This document shows positions 46,856 through 59,200 of a stretch of 64,000 nt of DNA, piece after piece (the first letter of the stretch is position 1; every line of letters begins with the position of its first letter). The notes under the pieces were generated by a model that was given only the letters and a program-made list of their open reading frames with translations, was not told where the DNA came from and made no database searches. Made by a program: the position numbers and the translations under genes. The DNA is from Psychrobacter sp. 5A.1 (GTDB lineage: Bacteria; Pseudomonadota; Gammaproteobacteria; Pseudomonadales; Moraxellaceae). The DNA is taken from positions 16,435 through 80,434 of the forward strand of contig NZ_JASDDJ010000008.1 of NCBI RefSeq assembly GCF_030407455.1, written 5' to 3'.

Positions 46856-47193
46856 AAACACGCCCTAGTAGCCTTAGAGTACGACGATTGATCGATATAG
46901 TCGATGAAATACGAACCTGCTACGTCGTTACCCATCCTTAGATGTACTACTTGTGCAATCTGCAGTCGGCTGCCTTGTACCCGTTTTAGAGTTCTTTGAC
47001 TATAGTGTTTTTGAGGGTGATAGCCGTTTATTTGTTATATATCGTATTGTAATCTGTGGCATAGCTTGTTATATTAGCGCTGCACTTAATGCTAGTGGCG
47101 ATGCCAATTTGCAGTAGGGGGCGTATATTATTAATATACATACTCTCACAAAGTGTAAAATCAGGTAAAAGCGATAATTTTACCGCTAAAGGC
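46856..47193. other. Intergenic region with a solo repeat end, tuf to trpT
   Basis: AAACACGCCCTAG (46856-46868) is a lone end of the GGCGTGT repeat family. The next 150 bp are compositionally more GC-rich than the flanks and look like part of a dispersed repeat, but no second copy is in the window. No gene was found. Confidence 0.35.
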
Positions 47194-47221
47194 TTGCATT
47201 CTACGCTCAATATTGTATAAT
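47194..47221 (+). promoter_or_regulatory. Promoter for trpT-secE-nusG
   Basis: TTGCAT (47194-47199) and TATAAT (47216-47221) are 16 bp apart. The start would be near 47228, just ahead of the tRNA. Confidence 0.78.
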
Positions 47222-47239
47222 GCTGTCCTTTACACCCAT

Positions 47240-47315
47240 AGGCGATTGGCTCAATTGGTAGAGCATCGGTCTCCAAAACCGAGGGTTGTAGGTTCGAGTC
47301 CTACATCGCCTGCCA
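47240..47315 (+). tRNA. trpT: tRNA-Trp (CCA anticodon)
   Basis: A full cloverleaf: the acceptor AGGCGAT pairs with ATCGCCT, the anticodon stem TCGGT/ACCGA encloses loop CTCCAAA with anticodon CCA at 47273-47275, and the T arm carries GGTTCGAGTCC. The 3' GCCA is encoded. Its place between tuf and secE is the same as in E. coli and Acinetobacter. Confidence 0.97.
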
Positions 47316-47366
47316 TCTTCTTATCACATCTTTGTTGTACCCCACCATCTCCGAAGCGAGTTCTTT

Positions 47367-47852
47367 ATGAGCAATGATCAAGATAACCTCGAGACTAAGT
47401 TATCTGATGCCAAGGCGGTTGCTGGTGGAATGCTGTCTAAAGATAAGCACATCTCAGCGAGCGGAGCTACCGCTGTTGAAGTGGCTAAGACTGGCTCAAT
47501 AAAAGATTTGATTTTGTGGCTACTTGCCGCAGCTGTTTTAATCGGTGCGACTCTAGTTAATCAATATCTACCAGGCTATTGGCAACCCGCCAATGATGTC
47601 TGGGTACGTATTGGTATTATTGTCGCACTTGTTGTATTTGCATTAGTCTGTTTGGCGCTAACGCATCAAGGCCGTGCTTTTAAAATATTATTAAAAGACG
47701 CTGCCGTTGAGCTTCGCCGAGTAACATGGCCAGGTAAAGACGAAACCTTTCAATACACATGGCAAGTGATTGTCGTGATTGCGATTGCTGGGTTTTTTAT
47801 TTGGTTGTTGGATAACTTTTTTAATTGGTTCGTTGGTATCTTTATCGGTTAA
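47367..47852 (+). CDS. secE: Protein translocase subunit SecE
   Basis: This 161-residue essential subunit of the SecYEG channel has three membrane segments (about 49-69, 82-100 and 129-155), as in gammaproteobacteria. The conserved cytoplasmic amphipathic part FKILLKDAAVELRRVTWPGKDET precedes the last segment. The N-terminal cytoplasmic stretch is about 30 residues longer than in E. coli SecE (127 residues). nusG follows after 71 bp. Confidence 0.95.
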   Translation: MSNDQDNLETKLSDAKAVAGGMLSKDKHISASGATAVEVAKTGSIKDLILWLLAAAVLIGATLVNQYLPGYWQPANDVWVRIGIIVALVVFALVCLALTHQGRAFKILLKDAAVELRRVTWPGKDETFQYTWQVIVVIAIAGFFIWLLDNFFNWFVGIFIG

Positions 47853-47923
47853 TAGCACGTATTAGTGGCTATTAACGAGACATTTACTTATAACGACTTA
47901 TTTATAATGATCAGGAGCGTGAT

Positions 47924-48454
47924 ATGCGTTGGTATATTGTCCAAGCGTTTTCAGGATATGAAAAACAAGTACAACGTTCATTAACTGATCGTATCAATCG
48001 TAGTGACTTTGCTGAGTCATTCGGTGATGTATTGGTTCCTACTGAAGAAGTCGTCGAAATGAAAGACGGCAAAAAGCGTAAAAGTGAGCGTAAGTTCTTT
48101 CCAGGATATGTATTGATCCAAATGGAAATGAACGATAATACCTGGCACATCGTAAAAGACTGCCCACGTATTATGGGCTTTATTGGTGGTACGCCTGAGA
48201 TGCCTGCACCAATCACGCAAGTAGAAGCTGATCGTATTTTAAACCGTCTCAATCAGACTGAAACCGATCCTCGTCCTAAGACTCTCTTTGAGCCAGGCGA
48301 AGAATTATTGGTTATCGATGGTCCATTCACTGACTTTAAAGGGTTGGTAGAAAAAGTGGACTATGAGAAGTCTAAACTACATTTGACCGTAAACGTATTT
48401 AATCGACCGACTCAGGTTGAGCTAGAGTTTAGTAAAGTTGAAAAACTAGACTAA
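47924..48454 (+). CDS. nusG: Transcription termination/antitermination protein NusG
   Basis: This 176-residue elongation factor has an N-terminal NGN domain ([15 protein letters not shown] at the start) that binds the RNA polymerase clamp, and a C-terminal KOW domain ([16 protein letters not shown]) that contacts Rho or S10. Length is standard. The ATG follows AGGAG closely. Confidence 0.96.
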   Translation: MRWYIVQAFSGYEKQVQRSLTDRINRSDFAESFGDVLVPTEEVVEMKDGKKRKSERKFFPGYVLIQMEMNDNTWHIVKDCPRIMGFIGGTPEMPAPITQVEADRILNRLNQTETDPRPKTLFEPGEELLVIDGPFTDFKGLVEKVDYEKSKLHLTVNVFNRPTQVELEFSKVEKLD

Positions 48455-48545
48455 ACCAGCAAAAAATTCATCAACCGGGGAGCTGTTAGTCAATAAGCTT
48501 ATATAGCATATTGATTTGGCGTTATTACCCATTTAGGAGAGTATC

Positions 48546-48977
48546 ATGGCTAAGAAGATTGATGGTTACATCAAACTGCAAGTGCCTGCAGGCAAAGCAA
48601 ATCCTTCACCACCTATTGGTCCAGCTTTGGGTCAAAAAGGCGTGAACATCATGGCGTTCTGTAAAGAATTTAACGCTGCGACCTCAGGCCAAGAGCCAGG
48701 TCTGCCGATCCCAACTGAGATCACAGTATACAGCGATAAGTCTTTTACCTTCATCATGAAGTCACCACCAGCTGCATACTTACTACGTAAGGCTGCTGGC
48801 GTTGCTAAAGGTTCTGGTACACCAAACACCGCTAAAGTCGGTAAAGTTGACCGTGCACAACTAGAAGATATCGTTAAGACTAAGAATGCAGATTTAACTG
48901 CAGCTGATCTTGACGCTGCTGTCCGTACCATCGCTGGTACTGCACGTTCAATGGGTATTACCGTGGAGGGTGTGTAA
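48546..48977 (+). CDS. rplK: Ribosomal protein uL11
   Basis: This 143-residue protein forms the base of the GTPase-associated stalk. [21 protein letters not shown] is characteristic. Its stop codon is directly followed by the rplA start (TAAATG), so the two are translationally coupled. TTAGGAGAG precedes the ATG. Confidence 0.97.
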   Translation: MAKKIDGYIKLQVPAGKANPSPPIGPALGQKGVNIMAFCKEFNAATSGQEPGLPIPTEITVYSDKSFTFIMKSPPAAYLLRKAAGVAKGSGTPNTAKVGKVDRAQLEDIVKTKNADLTAADLDAAVRTIAGTARSMGITVEGV

Positions 48978-49679
48978 ATGAGCAAGCTAACCAAACGTCA
49001 AAAAGAAATTCAAAGCCGTATTGAGCACGAAAAGCAATATACGATTGAAGAAGCGGTTCAGATCTTAAATGATTTGCCAGCGCTAAAATTCAAAGAGTCT
49101 ATTGATATCGCAGTAAACTTGGGCGTTGACCCACGTAAATCTGATCAAGTGGTTCGTGGTGCAACTAATTTACCTGCTGGTACTGGTAAAACCAAACGCG
49201 TTGCTGTATTCGCTCAAGGTGCTGCTGCTGAAGCCGCCAAAGAAGCTGGTGCAGACATCGTTGGTTTTGAAGACCTAGCAGAGTCAATCAAAGCCGGTAA
49301 TATGGACTTTGATGTTGTGATCGCAGCACCTGATGCAATGCGTGTTGTTGGTCAGTTGGGTACTATCCTAGGTCCACGTGGCCTAATGCCTAACCCAAAA
49401 GTTGGTACAGTAACACCAAACGTTGCTGAAGCTGTGACTAACGCAAAAGCGGGTCAAGCACAGTATCGTGTTGATAAAGCTGGTATCATCCATGCTACTA
49501 TCGGTCAAGTTGGATTTACTGCTGAGCAAGTTTTGGAAAATGCTCAAGCACTAATCACAGATCTAAAACGTGCAAAGCCTGCTACATCTAAAGGTACTTT
49601 CATCAAGAAAATCACCTTGTCTAGTACGATGGGTCCAGGTCTAGCGATCGATGCAGTTCCTTATCGCACTGCAAAATAA
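48978..49679 (+). CDS. rplA: Ribosomal protein uL1
   Basis: This 233-residue protein of the mobile L1 stalk is, in E. coli, also the repressor of the rplKA message. [17 protein letters not shown] is the signature. It starts on the base after the rplK stop. Confidence 0.97.
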   Translation: MSKLTKRQKEIQSRIEHEKQYTIEEAVQILNDLPALKFKESIDIAVNLGVDPRKSDQVVRGATNLPAGTGKTKRVAVFAQGAAAEAAKEAGADIVGFEDLAESIKAGNMDFDVVIAAPDAMRVVGQLGTILGPRGLMPNPKVGTVTPNVAEAVTNAKAGQAQYRVDKAGIIHATIGQVGFTAEQVLENAQALITDLKRAKPATSKGTFIKKITLSSTMGPGLAIDAVPYRTAK

Positions 49680-50140
49680 TTAAGGTCTCTATCTTCAAAT
49701 ATTTTGAATGATGAGCACACGCTATATTAAAAAAATTAGGTCAGCGTAGTATTTACTACGCTGTCTAAGACCGTAGGTAGAGAGTGGTTTAGAGTCATAC
49801 ATAACGATTTTTGGATGGTTAGATATGACAATGAGTCACTTTTGTTAATCGACGACAGATGAAAATCTTAGTTGTCCTACGCAGACGGTGGCCCTCACAG
49901 TTTAAGACACGAGCGCATAGGGTGATATGACTATTTATATGGTCATCAAACTATTACTCAACGTCATTCTGATAACGGTGCCGTAATCAGTCGTTACCAA
50001 TAGATGCTTTTTTAAATAATTGAATCAGTTGGTAATGTGTCGTATCAAGTCAGTCTTAGCTTAAAGTTTAAGCGCCTGAAATTTTCGAATTTTGAGCACT
50101 TTTACTATAAGTCGATTGATAAGATTAAAGGAGTCAACTT
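49680..50140 (+). promoter_or_regulatory. rplJ leader region
   Basis: The 461-bp gap before rplJ is where the L10(L12)4 autoregulatory leader lies in gammaproteobacteria. A strong hairpin AGCGTAGTA/TACTACGCT is visible near 49743-49762, but I could not assign the L10-binding fold itself. No small gene was found. The leader role is inferred from position. Confidence 0.45.
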
Positions 50141-50668
50141 ATGGCATTAACGCTAGAGCAAAAACAACAAGTTGTGGCTGAAGTGTCTGAAGTTGCTGCT
50201 AATGCTTACTCAGCAGTAGCTGCCGAATATCATGGTATTGGTGTTGCAAAGCTTACTAAGCTACGCGAACAAGCCCGTGAGAAAGGCGTTGTTTTGAAAG
50301 TGGTAAAAAATACACTAGCAAAACGCGCTTTTGAAGGCACTAAGTTTGAGAGCATGTCAGACCGTATGACTGGTCCACTACTTTTGGCTTTCTCTATGGA
50401 AGACTTGGGTTCTGCTGCTAGAGTTGTTTTCGACTTCAGCAAAGAAACCAAAGCTTTAGAGACCAAATTGGTATCAGTTGGTGGTGTTGTTTATGGTCCA
50501 GAAGAGCTAGAGCGCGTATCGAAGCTACCAACTCGCGACGAAGCAATCTCTATCTTGATGGCTACTATGAATGCACCAGTGACCAAGCTTGTCCAGACTA
50601 TGAACGCTGTTCCTGGCAAGTTCGTTCGCACTGTAGCGGCAATCAAAGACGCAAAAGAAGCTGCTTAA
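50141..50668 (+). CDS. rplJ: Ribosomal protein uL10
   Basis: This 175-residue stalk base protein anchors L7/L12 dimers. KVVKNTLAKRAF and the Leu/Lys-rich C-terminal helix fit the family. TTAAAGGAG precedes the ATG. With rplL it forms an autoregulated pair. Confidence 0.96.
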   Translation: MALTLEQKQQVVAEVSEVAANAYSAVAAEYHGIGVAKLTKLREQAREKGVVLKVVKNTLAKRAFEGTKFESMSDRMTGPLLLAFSMEDLGSAARVVFDFSKETKALETKLVSVGGVVYGPEELERVSKLPTRDEAISILMATMNAPVTKLVQTMNAVPGKFVRTVAAIKDAKEAA

Positions 50669-50788
50669 TTGCTTGTTTTAACGTAACTTTAACATCGCTT
50701 ATTCTGGTTGCACTTTATTGTCACATTCGACAAGCAATCAGAGCGATATTAAAATCAATTAATTTTTATCAGATAACGGAGAGTTCTC

Positions 50789-51157
50789 ATGGCACTATCT
50801 AAAGAAGACGTGTTAAACGCAATCGCTGAAATGTCAGTAATGGATATCGTTGAGCTAATCAGCGACATGGAAGAAAAATTCGGCGTAACAGCTGCTGTTG
50901 CTGCTGCACCTGCTGCTGCTGGTCCTGCTGCTGCTGCTGAAGAAAAAGACGAGTTTGACGTAATTCTTGCCAGCTTTGGCGAGAAGAAAGTTGGCGTAAT
51001 TAAAGCCGTACGTGAAGCTACTGGTCTTGGCCTAAAAGAAGCGAAAGATTTGGTTGAAAGCGCTCCAGCTCCAATCAAAGAAGCCGCATCTAAAGCTGAA
51101 GCTGAAGAGTTGAAAAAGAAACTTGAAGAAGCTGGTGCAACTGTTGAACTAAAATAA
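50789..51157 (+). CDS. rplL: Ribosomal protein bL12 (L7/L12)
   Basis: This 122-residue acidic stalk protein recruits translational GTPases. It has an N-terminal dimerisation domain, an Ala-rich hinge (about 35-50) and the C-terminal domain with [24 protein letters not shown] strong hairpin follows the gene. Confidence 0.97.
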   Translation: MALSKEDVLNAIAEMSVMDIVELISDMEEKFGVTAAVAAAPAAAGPAAAAEEKDEFDVILASFGEKKVGVIKAVREATGLGLKEAKDLVESAPAPIKEAASKAEAEELKKKLEEAGATVELK

Positions 51158-51172
51158 GTTTAACACTGTACG

Positions 51173-51212
51173 AAAAAAAGCTGGTAATGCCTTGCATTGC
51201 CAGCTTTTTTTT
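51173..51212 (+). terminator. Terminator/attenuator between rplL and rpoB
   Basis: AAGCTGGTAATG pairs with CATTGCCAGCTT (one G-U pair) and is followed by a T run. In E. coli a partial terminator at this place lets only part of the transcripts into rpoBC. The same role is inferred here. Confidence 0.8.
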
Positions 51213-51911
51213 ACTATAATTCGTAGCTTGACCTTTTGTGTCTGCCAACATACGTATGCAACATCACGGTGGATACCCATCAAAAGGACAGACGATATAC
51301 ATGCAAGCACACATGCCAGTTTTTGAAATCAGTTAATGTTAGCTAAACGTCCGTAGATGTTTGGCATTTTTTTGTGTCTGCATGCTTTCCTATTAACACT
51401 ATAGTTTATACTGATTCTAGAAGTTATAGTTACCCCAGTTACCATTAATTCTGAAAGCTGTTGATCTTAGGTTATCCATTTAGCATGGTTTTACTGTCAG
51501 TAGGTAGGCTCGTAGACGGTATATATCACCGACGACAATGGTTTTGATAAAAAAGAGTCTAAATATAACCAGTTTTAATAGTAGGTAACTTAATAGTAAA
51601 TAACTTAGCAACACCCTTAAATAAATTGTTTTTTTGCATGTATTGGCAAGTTAAGCCCTAAAGGCAACCTATTATAAGTGATTGAATTTATCGATTTGAA
51701 TAGTCATATAGACTGATTCAAATGTCGATGACAAGATTAAAGAAAGAGTGTTAAGCAAGCACTGGTAGTAGCAGTAGTAATTGATAGAAAAGACATGAAC
51801 TGAACACGAAAACCCGTTTTATATTATCGTTTACGTCGCTAAGTTTGCATCGTATTTATGCATGCTGGCCACGCTTTTAATTTGTTTCCACGTTTACTGT
51901 AAGGACTCTCG
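51213..51911. other. Long AT-rich region upstream of rpoB
   Basis: About 700 bp with no ORF or repeat recognised. It is much longer than the corresponding E. coli gap. It may hold a separate rpoBC promoter, but no box pair was convincing. Confidence 0.4.
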
Positions 51912-54900
51912 ATGGCATATTCTTATACTGAAAAAAAGCGTATTCGCAAAAGTTTTGCTGAATTGCCCACTGTAATGGACATTCCCTATTTACTGTCTAT
52001 TCAAGTAGATTCTTATGAGCAATTTTTGCAAGAGCACAAAAAGCCAAAAGCTCGTGAGAATACTGGTTTGCAAGCTGCGTATTCCTCTATTTTCCCAATT
52101 GAGAGTCACTCTGGTAATGCTGAGTTGCAATTCGTTGAGTATTATTTAGGTACGCCTGAATTTGATGAGCGTGAGTGTATCTTACGTGGCTCAACGTTTG
52201 CTGCGCCGATGCGTGTCAAAATCCGCTTGATTATCAAAGATAAAGACAGCAAGGATAAAGACAGCAAAGCGGCTATTAAAGATATCCGTGAGCAAAGCGT
52301 TTACATGGGCGAAATGCCTTTGATGACTGCTAACGGTACTTTTATTATCAATGGTACTGAGCGTGTTATCGTATCTCAGCTACATCGTTCACCTGGTGTG
52401 TTCTTTGATCATGATAAAGGTAAGTCGCATTCAAGTGGTAAGGTGCTTTATAACGCCCGTATCATTCCTTACCGTGGTTCATGGTTGGACTTTGAATTTG
52501 ATGCAAAAGATTTAGTCTTTGCTCGTATTGACCGTCGCCGTAAACTACTTGCGTCAATCATTCTACGTGCGCTTGGTCTGACCACTTCTGAAATCTTGGA
52601 TTTATTCTTTGATAAAGTCGCTGTTTATAAAGGCGAAGAGACGTTTGAAATTGATCTGGTTGCGGATCGTCTACGTGGCGAGATGGCTCAGTTTGATATC
52701 GTATCACCTGAAGGTGACGTTATCGTAGAGCAGGGCAAACGCATCAACGCACGTCGCATCCGTCAGCTTGAAGAAGCAGGTATGACGAAGATTGCTGTGC
52801 CTGATGAATATCTATATGAGCGCATCTTAGCGGAAGACATCGTTGTTAATGATGAACTCATCGCGAAAGCCAACACGCCAATTGACCATGAATTATTGGT
52901 TAAGTTGAGCGCGTTTGAAGCCAGTGAATCTATCAAAGAATTCAGCATTCTATTCACTAACGATATCGATCAGGGTAGTTATATTGCTGACACGCTACGT
53001 GCTGATAGCACATCAAGCCGTGAAGAAGCATTGATCGAAATCTATAAAGTAATGCGTCCAGGTGAGCCACCAACGGTCGAAACTGCTGAAAAACTGTTCG
53101 AAAGCATGTTCTTCAATGCAGATCGTTATGACTTGTCAAACGTTGGCCGTATGAAGTTCAACCGTCGTCTAGGGTTAGAATTTGATAATACAGATGATCC
53201 AGATATTCAGCGCGCACGTAGTGTTTTGACCAATGCTGACATCGTGAATGTATTAAAAGAATTGATTGAGATTCGTAACGGTCGCGGTGAAGTAGATGAT
53301 ATCGATCACTTAGGTAACCGTCGTATTCGTTCAGTCGGCGAAATGGCAGAAAACCAGTTCCGTGTTGGTCTAGTACGTGTAGAGCGTGCGGTCAAAGAGC
53401 GTTTGAGCTCAGCGGAATCTGATAACTTGTCACCACAAGATTTGATTAACTCTAAGCCAGTAGCGGCTGCGGTTAAAGAATTCTTTGGTTCAAGCCAGTT
53501 GTCACAGTTTATGGATCAGAACAACCCGCTGTCTGAAGTTACCCATAAGCGCCGTGTATCAGCGTTAGGACCTGGTGGTCTAACTCGTGAACGTGCAGGC
53601 TTTGAAGTACGTGACGTACATGATACGCATTATGGCCGTGTATGTCCGATTGAAACTCCTGAAGGCCCAAACATTGGTTTGATCAACTCACTAGCGACGT
53701 TTGCGAAAACCAACAGCTTTGGTTTCCTAGAAACGCCTTATCGCCGTGTGGTTGATGGTAAAGTGACAGACGTTATTGAATATCTATCAGCGATCGAAGA
53801 AGTAGGTACTGTGATTGCACAGGCTGATTCTCCGATGACTGAAGATGGTGCGCTTTCTGATGAAATGGTCAGTGTACGTAGTTATGGTGAATTTGTTCGT
53901 ATGCCGCCAGAAAAAGTGACGCATATGGATGTGTCGCCAAGTCAGGTAGTATCGGTCGCAGCAGGTCTGATTCCGTTCCTAGAGCATGATGATGCTAACC
54001 GTGCCTTGATGGGCTCGAACATGCAACGTCAGGCTGTTCCTACGCTACGTGCTGATAAGCCGTTAGTTGGTACTGGTATGGAGCGTTACGTTGCTCGTGA
54101 TTCTGGTGTTTGTGTGATCGCTAAGCGTGGCGGTGTGATTGAAGATGTTGACGCCTCACGTATCGTTGTTCGTGTAAACGAAGACGAGATGATTGCTGGT
54201 GAAGCGGGTATTGATATTTATAACTTGATCAAATACACGCGCTCTAACCAAAACACCTGTATCAACCAACGTATCATCGTTAACCAAGGTGACGAGATTG
54301 CTTTGGGTGATATCTTGGCTGATGGTCCATCAACGGATCTTGGCGAGCTTGCACTAGGTCAGAACATTCGCATCGCATTTATGCCGTGGAATGGTTACAA
54401 CTTCGAAGATTCGATTTTGCTATCTGAGAAAGTGGTTAAAGAAGATCGTTTCACTACTATTCATATCCAAGAATTGACCTGTGTGGCGCGTGATACCAAG
54501 CTAGGTACAGAAGAGATTACTGCTGATATTCCAAACGTTGGTGAAGCGGCATTATCAAGTCTTGACGAAGCAGGTATCGTCTATATCGGTGCTGAAGTTG
54601 ACGCTGGTGATATCTTAGTTGGTAAAGTGACGCCAAAAGGTGAAACGCAACTAACGCCAGAAGAGAAACTACTCCGGGCTATCTTTGGTGAAAAAGCGGC
54701 TGACGTAAAAGACACGTCGCTACGCGTACCGACTTCAAGTAAAGGTACGGTTATTGATGTACAGGTCTTCACCCGTGATGGTGTCGAAAAAGATGCACGT
54801 GCAAGAGCGATCGAAAAATCGCAGCTTGACAGCTATCGTAAAGATTTAAAAGAAGAGCTACGTATCTTTGAAGAAGCGGCTCGCGGTCGTATTGGTAATC

Positions 54901-56030
54901 TATTAGATGGCCAAAAAGTCAGTGGTGGTTCTGGTCTGAAAGCCGGTACAGTCATGGCATTGGCTGATATGAAAGATATGAGCCTTGAGACTTTGCTTGA
55001 TATCCAACCAGTGGAAGAAGAAATCTCTGAGCGTCTCACGCAAATCGCTGATTACTTGGTTGATAAGCAAAAAGACATCGACGTGAAATTTGCTGAGAAA
55101 AAACGTAAATTGACCGCTGGTGATGACTTACAACATGGCGTACAAAAAATCGTTAAAGTATATCTAGCGGTTAAGCGTCGTATTCAGCCTGGTGATAAAA
55201 TGGCTGGTCGTCATGGTAACAAAGGTGTTGTCTCGCGCATCATGCCAGTTGAAGACATGCCTTATGATGAAAATGGTAATACCGTTGACATCGTATTGAA
55301 CCCACTTGGTGTACCATCTCGTATGAACATCGGTCAGGTTCTAGAGACGCATTTGGGTATGGCAGCGAAAGGCTTGGGCGAAAAAATTGATGGTATGCTG
55401 AAATCTCAAGCAGCGATCAAAGAGCTACGTGAGTTCTTAGACAAAATCTATAACCAAGTAGGCGGCGAGCAAGTTGATCTTGATAGCTTAACTGATGATG
55501 ACATCATGGCCCTTTCAGCTAACTTACGCGGCGGTGTACCGATGGGTACAGCAGTGTTTGATGGTGCAAGAGAAAGCCAAGTCAAAGATTTGTTAGAGCT
55601 TGCTGGTATGGATCGCGATGGTCAGCAGACGTTGTATGATGGTCGTACTGGTCAGAAGTTTGACCGCAAAGTAACCGTCGGCTACATGTACATGCTCAAA
55701 CTTAACCATTTGGTTGATGACAAAATGCATGCACGTTCAACGGGTTCTTACTCACTAGTCACGCAGCAGCCATTGGGCGGTAAAGCTCAGTTTGGTGGTC
55801 AGCGCTTCGGTGAGATGGAAGTCTGGGCACTAGAAGCATACGGCGCGACTTACACGTTGCAAGAGATGCTAACGGTGAAGTCGGATGATGTTGAAGGCCG
55901 TACTCGTATGTACAAAAACATCGTTGATGGTGAGCAGTATATGGATCCAGGTATGCCTGAGTCGTTCAACGTACTGACCAAAGAAATCAAATCATTGGGT
56001 ATCAATATTGAGTTAAAACAAACCCATTAA
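51912..56030 (+). CDS. rpoB: RNA polymerase subunit beta
   Basis: This 1372-residue catalytic subunit of RNA polymerase is full length. The rifampicin-binding cluster [16 protein letters not shown] and THKRR is wild type, so the protein is predicted rifampicin-sensitive. Near residue 109-118 the sequence [11 protein letters not shown] comes from a 15-bp tandem repeat (52236-52265), in a segment where E. coli has unrelated residues. [12 protein letters not shown] near the C-terminal part is intact. Confidence 0.97.
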   Translation: MAYSYTEKKRIRKSFAELPTVMDIPYLLSIQVDSYEQFLQEHKKPKARENTGLQAAYSSIFPIESHSGNAELQFVEYYLGTPEFDERECILRGSTFAAPMRVKIRLIIKDKDSKDKDSKAAIKDIREQSVYMGEMPLMTANGTFIINGTERVIVSQLHRSPGVFFDHDKGKSHSSGKVLYNARIIPYRGSWLDFEFDAKDLVFARIDRRRKLLASIILRALGLTTSEILDLFFDKVAVYKGEETFEIDLVADRLRGEMAQFDIVSPEGDVIVEQGKRINARRIRQLEEAGMTKIAVPDEYLYERILAEDIVVNDELIAKANTPIDHELLVKLSAFEASESIKEFSILFTNDIDQGSYIADTLRADSTSSREEALIEIYKVMRPGEPPTVETAEKLFESMFFNADRYDLSNVGRMKFNRRLGLEFDNTDDPDIQRARSVLTNADIVNVLKELIEIRNGRGEVDDIDHLGNRRIRSVGEMAENQFRVGLVRVERAVKERLSSAESDNLSPQDLINSKPVAAAVKEFFGSSQLSQFMDQNNPLSEVTHKRRVSALGPGGLTRERAGFEVRDVHDTHYGRVCPIETPEGPNIGLINSLATFAKTNSFGFLETPYRRVVDGKVTDVIEYLSAIEEVGTVIAQADSPMTEDGALSDEMVSVRSYGEFVRMPPEKVTHMDVSPSQVVSVAAGLIPFLEHDDANRALMGSNMQRQAVPTLRADKPLVGTGMERYVARDSGVCVIAKRGGVIEDVDASRIVVRVNEDEMIAGEAGIDIYNLIKYTRSNQNTCINQRIIVNQGDEIALGDILADGPSTDLGELALGQNIRIAFMPWNGYNFEDSILLSEKVVKEDRFTTIHIQELTCVARDTKLGTEEITADIPNVGEAALSSLDEAGIVYIGAEVDAGDILVGKVTPKGETQLTPEEKLLRAIFGEKAADVKDTSLRVPTSSKGTVIDVQVFTRDGVEKDARARAIEKSQLDSYRKDLKEELRIFEEAARGRIGNLLDGQKVSGGSGLKAGTVMALADMKDMSLETLLDIQPVEEEISERLTQIADYLVDKQKDIDVKFAEKKRKLTAGDDLQHGVQKIVKVYLAVKRRIQPGDKMAGRHGNKGVVSRIMPVEDMPYDENGNTVDIVLNPLGVPSRMNIGQVLETHLGMAAKGLGEKIDGMLKSQAAIKELREFLDKIYNQVGGEQVDLDSLTDDDIMALSANLRGGVPMGTAVFDGARESQVKDLLELAGMDRDGQQTLYDGRTGQKFDRKVTVGYMYMLKLNHLVDDKMHARSTGSYSLVTQQPLGGKAQFGGQRFGEMEVWALEAYGATYTLQEMLTVKSDDVEGRTRMYKNIVDGEQYMDPGMPESFNVLTKEIKSLGINIELKQTH

Positions 56031-56218
56031 GCACGGCTGACTGAAGCTAGCTTTAACACGGCTTCGGTTAATTATTATCCTTAGTGGTCAACCTAAAAGC
56101 AGTACGCGCATCGCTGCTGCTTTTAGTGATTTGTCTCAACCCTGTTCATTGCCTTCATTCATCTTATCTGCGTCAATGGTACGCTGTCAGATGATTATAA
56201 AGATAACGGAGAAGCAAC

Positions 56219-59200
56219 TTGAAAGATTTACTCGATATCATGCAAAGCCCTACCGGCAACGGTAATCAAGAGTTTGATAGTATTCAAATTACTTTAGCCT
56301 CACCTGACGTCATCAAGTCATGGTCGCATGGTGAAGTAAAAAAGCCTGAAACCATCAACTATCGCACATTTAAGCCTGAGCGTGATGGTCTTTTCTGTGC
56401 CAAAATCTTTGGCCCAGTAAAAGATTTTGAATGTTTATGTGGTAAATATAAGCGCCGTAAATTCCAAGGCGTTATCTGTGAGAAATGTGGTGTTGAAGTA
56501 ACCACTGCCAAAGTCCGTCGTGATCGCATGGGTCATATCGACCTTGCCAGCCCTGTTGCGCATATTTGGTTCCTAAAATCATTACCAAGCCGCATCGGTC
56601 TATTGCTAGACATGACGCTACGTGATATCGAGCGTGTTCTATATTTTGAAAGCTACATCGTGACTGAGCCTGGTCTAACCAGCTTAGAAAAATACCAGTT
56701 GCTTGATGATGAAGATTATTACAAAGCGCTTGAAGAATTTGGTGATGAATTCACGGCCAAGATGGGTGCTGAAGCGGTTCAAGACCTATTAAAAGATATT
56801 GATATTGATCTTGAAGTTGATGAGTTGCGCGAAGCGATTCCACAAACCGGTTCTGAGACCAAGCTTAAAAAGATGTCTAAGCGTCTTAAGTTATTAGAAG
56901 CATTCCGTGATTCTAATAACAAGCCTGAGTGGATGGTAATGAACATCTTGCCAGTACTACCACCAGATTTGCGTCCGCTAGTACCACTAGAAGGTGGTCG
57001 TTTTGCGACGTCAGATCTAAACGATCTATATCGCCGTGTGATCAACCGTAACAACCGTCTAAAGCGTCTGCTTGAGCTGAGCGCACCTGACATCATCGTA
57101 CGTAACGAAAAACGTATGTTGCAAGAGTCAGTGGATGCGTTATTAGATAACGGTCGTCGCGGTCGTGCTATCACTGGTAGTAACAAGCGTCCATTGAAAT
57201 CTTTGGCTGATATGATCAAAGGTAAGCAAGGTCGTTTCCGTCAAAACTTACTTGGTAAACGTGTTGATTATTCTGGTCGTTCGGTCATCGTTGTAGGCCC
57301 AACACTACGTCTACATCAGTGTGGTCTACCGAAGAAAATGGCACTAGAATTATTTAAGCCATTTACTTATAACAAACTATTGTCTCATGGTTTGGCGACG
57401 ACGATTAAAGCTGCCAAAAAGATGGTAGAGCGTGAAGAGCCACAAGTGTGGGATATGCTGGCCATGGTTATTCGTGAGCATCCAGTACTCTTGAACCGTG
57501 CGCCAACACTTCACCGTTTGGGCCTACAGGCATTTGAGCCAGTACTAATCGAAGGTAAAGCAATCCAATTGCACCCGCTCGTTTGTACCGCATTCAACGC
57601 CGATTTTGATGGTGACCAAATGGCCGTTCACGTGCCATTGACGCTAGAAGCACAGCTTGAGTCACGTGCCTTGATGATGTCTACCAACAACATCTTATCA
57701 CCAGCTAACGGTGATCCGATCATCGTACCATCACAGGATGTGGTACTAGGTCTTTATTACATCAGTCGTTCATCAATCAATGCCAAAGGCGAAGGCATGA
57801 TTTTTGCCACCGTTAATGAAGCATTGCGTGCGATTGGTTCGAATGATTTACATGTAAACGCTAAAATCAAAGTGCGTGTCACTGAGACACATATTGATGA
57901 AGATGGTAACCAAACCAAAGAAATCAGTATCAAAGATACGGTTGCTGGTCGCTTGCTTATCTGGAACATCATGCCTAAAGGTATGTCGTTTGATGAGTGT
58001 AACCAAGAAATGACGAAGAAAAACATCTCTCGTCTAATTAACTCTTGCTACCGTAAAGTAGGCGTTAAAGAAAGTGTTATGTTTGCTGACCAATTGATGT
58101 ATCTTGGTTTTGCTCAAGCGACATTGTCTGGCGTGTCTATTGGTATCGATGACATGGTCATCCCACCATTGAAGAAGCAAATCATCGAAGTAGCAGAAGG
58201 CGAAGTTCGCGAAATCGAAGATCAATTCGAGCAAGGCTTTGTAACTGCTGGTGAGCGTTATAACAAAGTAGTTGATATCTGGTCACGTACCAATGACAAA
58301 GTCGCTAAGGCGATGATGGATAACTTGGCCACTGATAAAATCATGAATGCCAAAGGTGAAGAAGAAGAGCAGAAGTCATTCAACTCTATCTTTATCATGT
58401 CAGACTCTGGTGCTCGTGGTAGTGCGGCACAGATTCGTCAGTTGGCTGGTATGCGTGGTTTGATGGCTAAGCCAGATGGCTCAATCATTGAAACGCCAAT
58501 TAAAGCTAACTTCCGTGAAGGTTTGACCGTACTACAGTACTTCATCTCAACTCACGGTGCACGTAAAGGTCTAGCAGATACGGCACTGAAAACGGCCAAC
58601 TCAGGTTACCTGACTCGTCGTTTGGTTGATGTCGCACAAGATTTGGTTATCACAAGTGATGACTGTGGTACTGAGCAAGGCTTGCTCATGAAACCACATA
58701 TCCAAGGTGGTGAAATCATCGAGAAGTTGGGCGAGCTAGTACTAGGTCGTGTGACTGCACGTGATGTAACTTATAACGATGACGCTGATAAAGTCTTGAT
58801 TCCAGCTGGTACATTGATTGATGAGCATTGGGTAAACGTGCTTGATAGCAATGCGATTGATGATATCTGGGTACGTTCAGTTATTACTTGTAATGTTGAG
58901 CATGGCGTTTGTTCACAGTGTTATGGTCGTGACCTAGCTCGTGGTCATAAAGTGAATATCGGCGAGTCAGTTGGTGTTATGGCCGCTCAGTCTATCGGTG
59001 AGCCAGGTACTCAGTTAACCATGCGTACGTTCCACGTGGGCGGGGCAGCAAGCTCAGCATCTGTGGACAACAGCATCTCTGTACGTAATGCAGGTCAAGC
59101 GCATTTCGAAAACATGAAAACGGTTCAACATACCGATGGTCACTTAGTCATCGTATCTCGTTCAGCTGAAATTGCGTTGACCGATGAACTTGGCCGTGAG

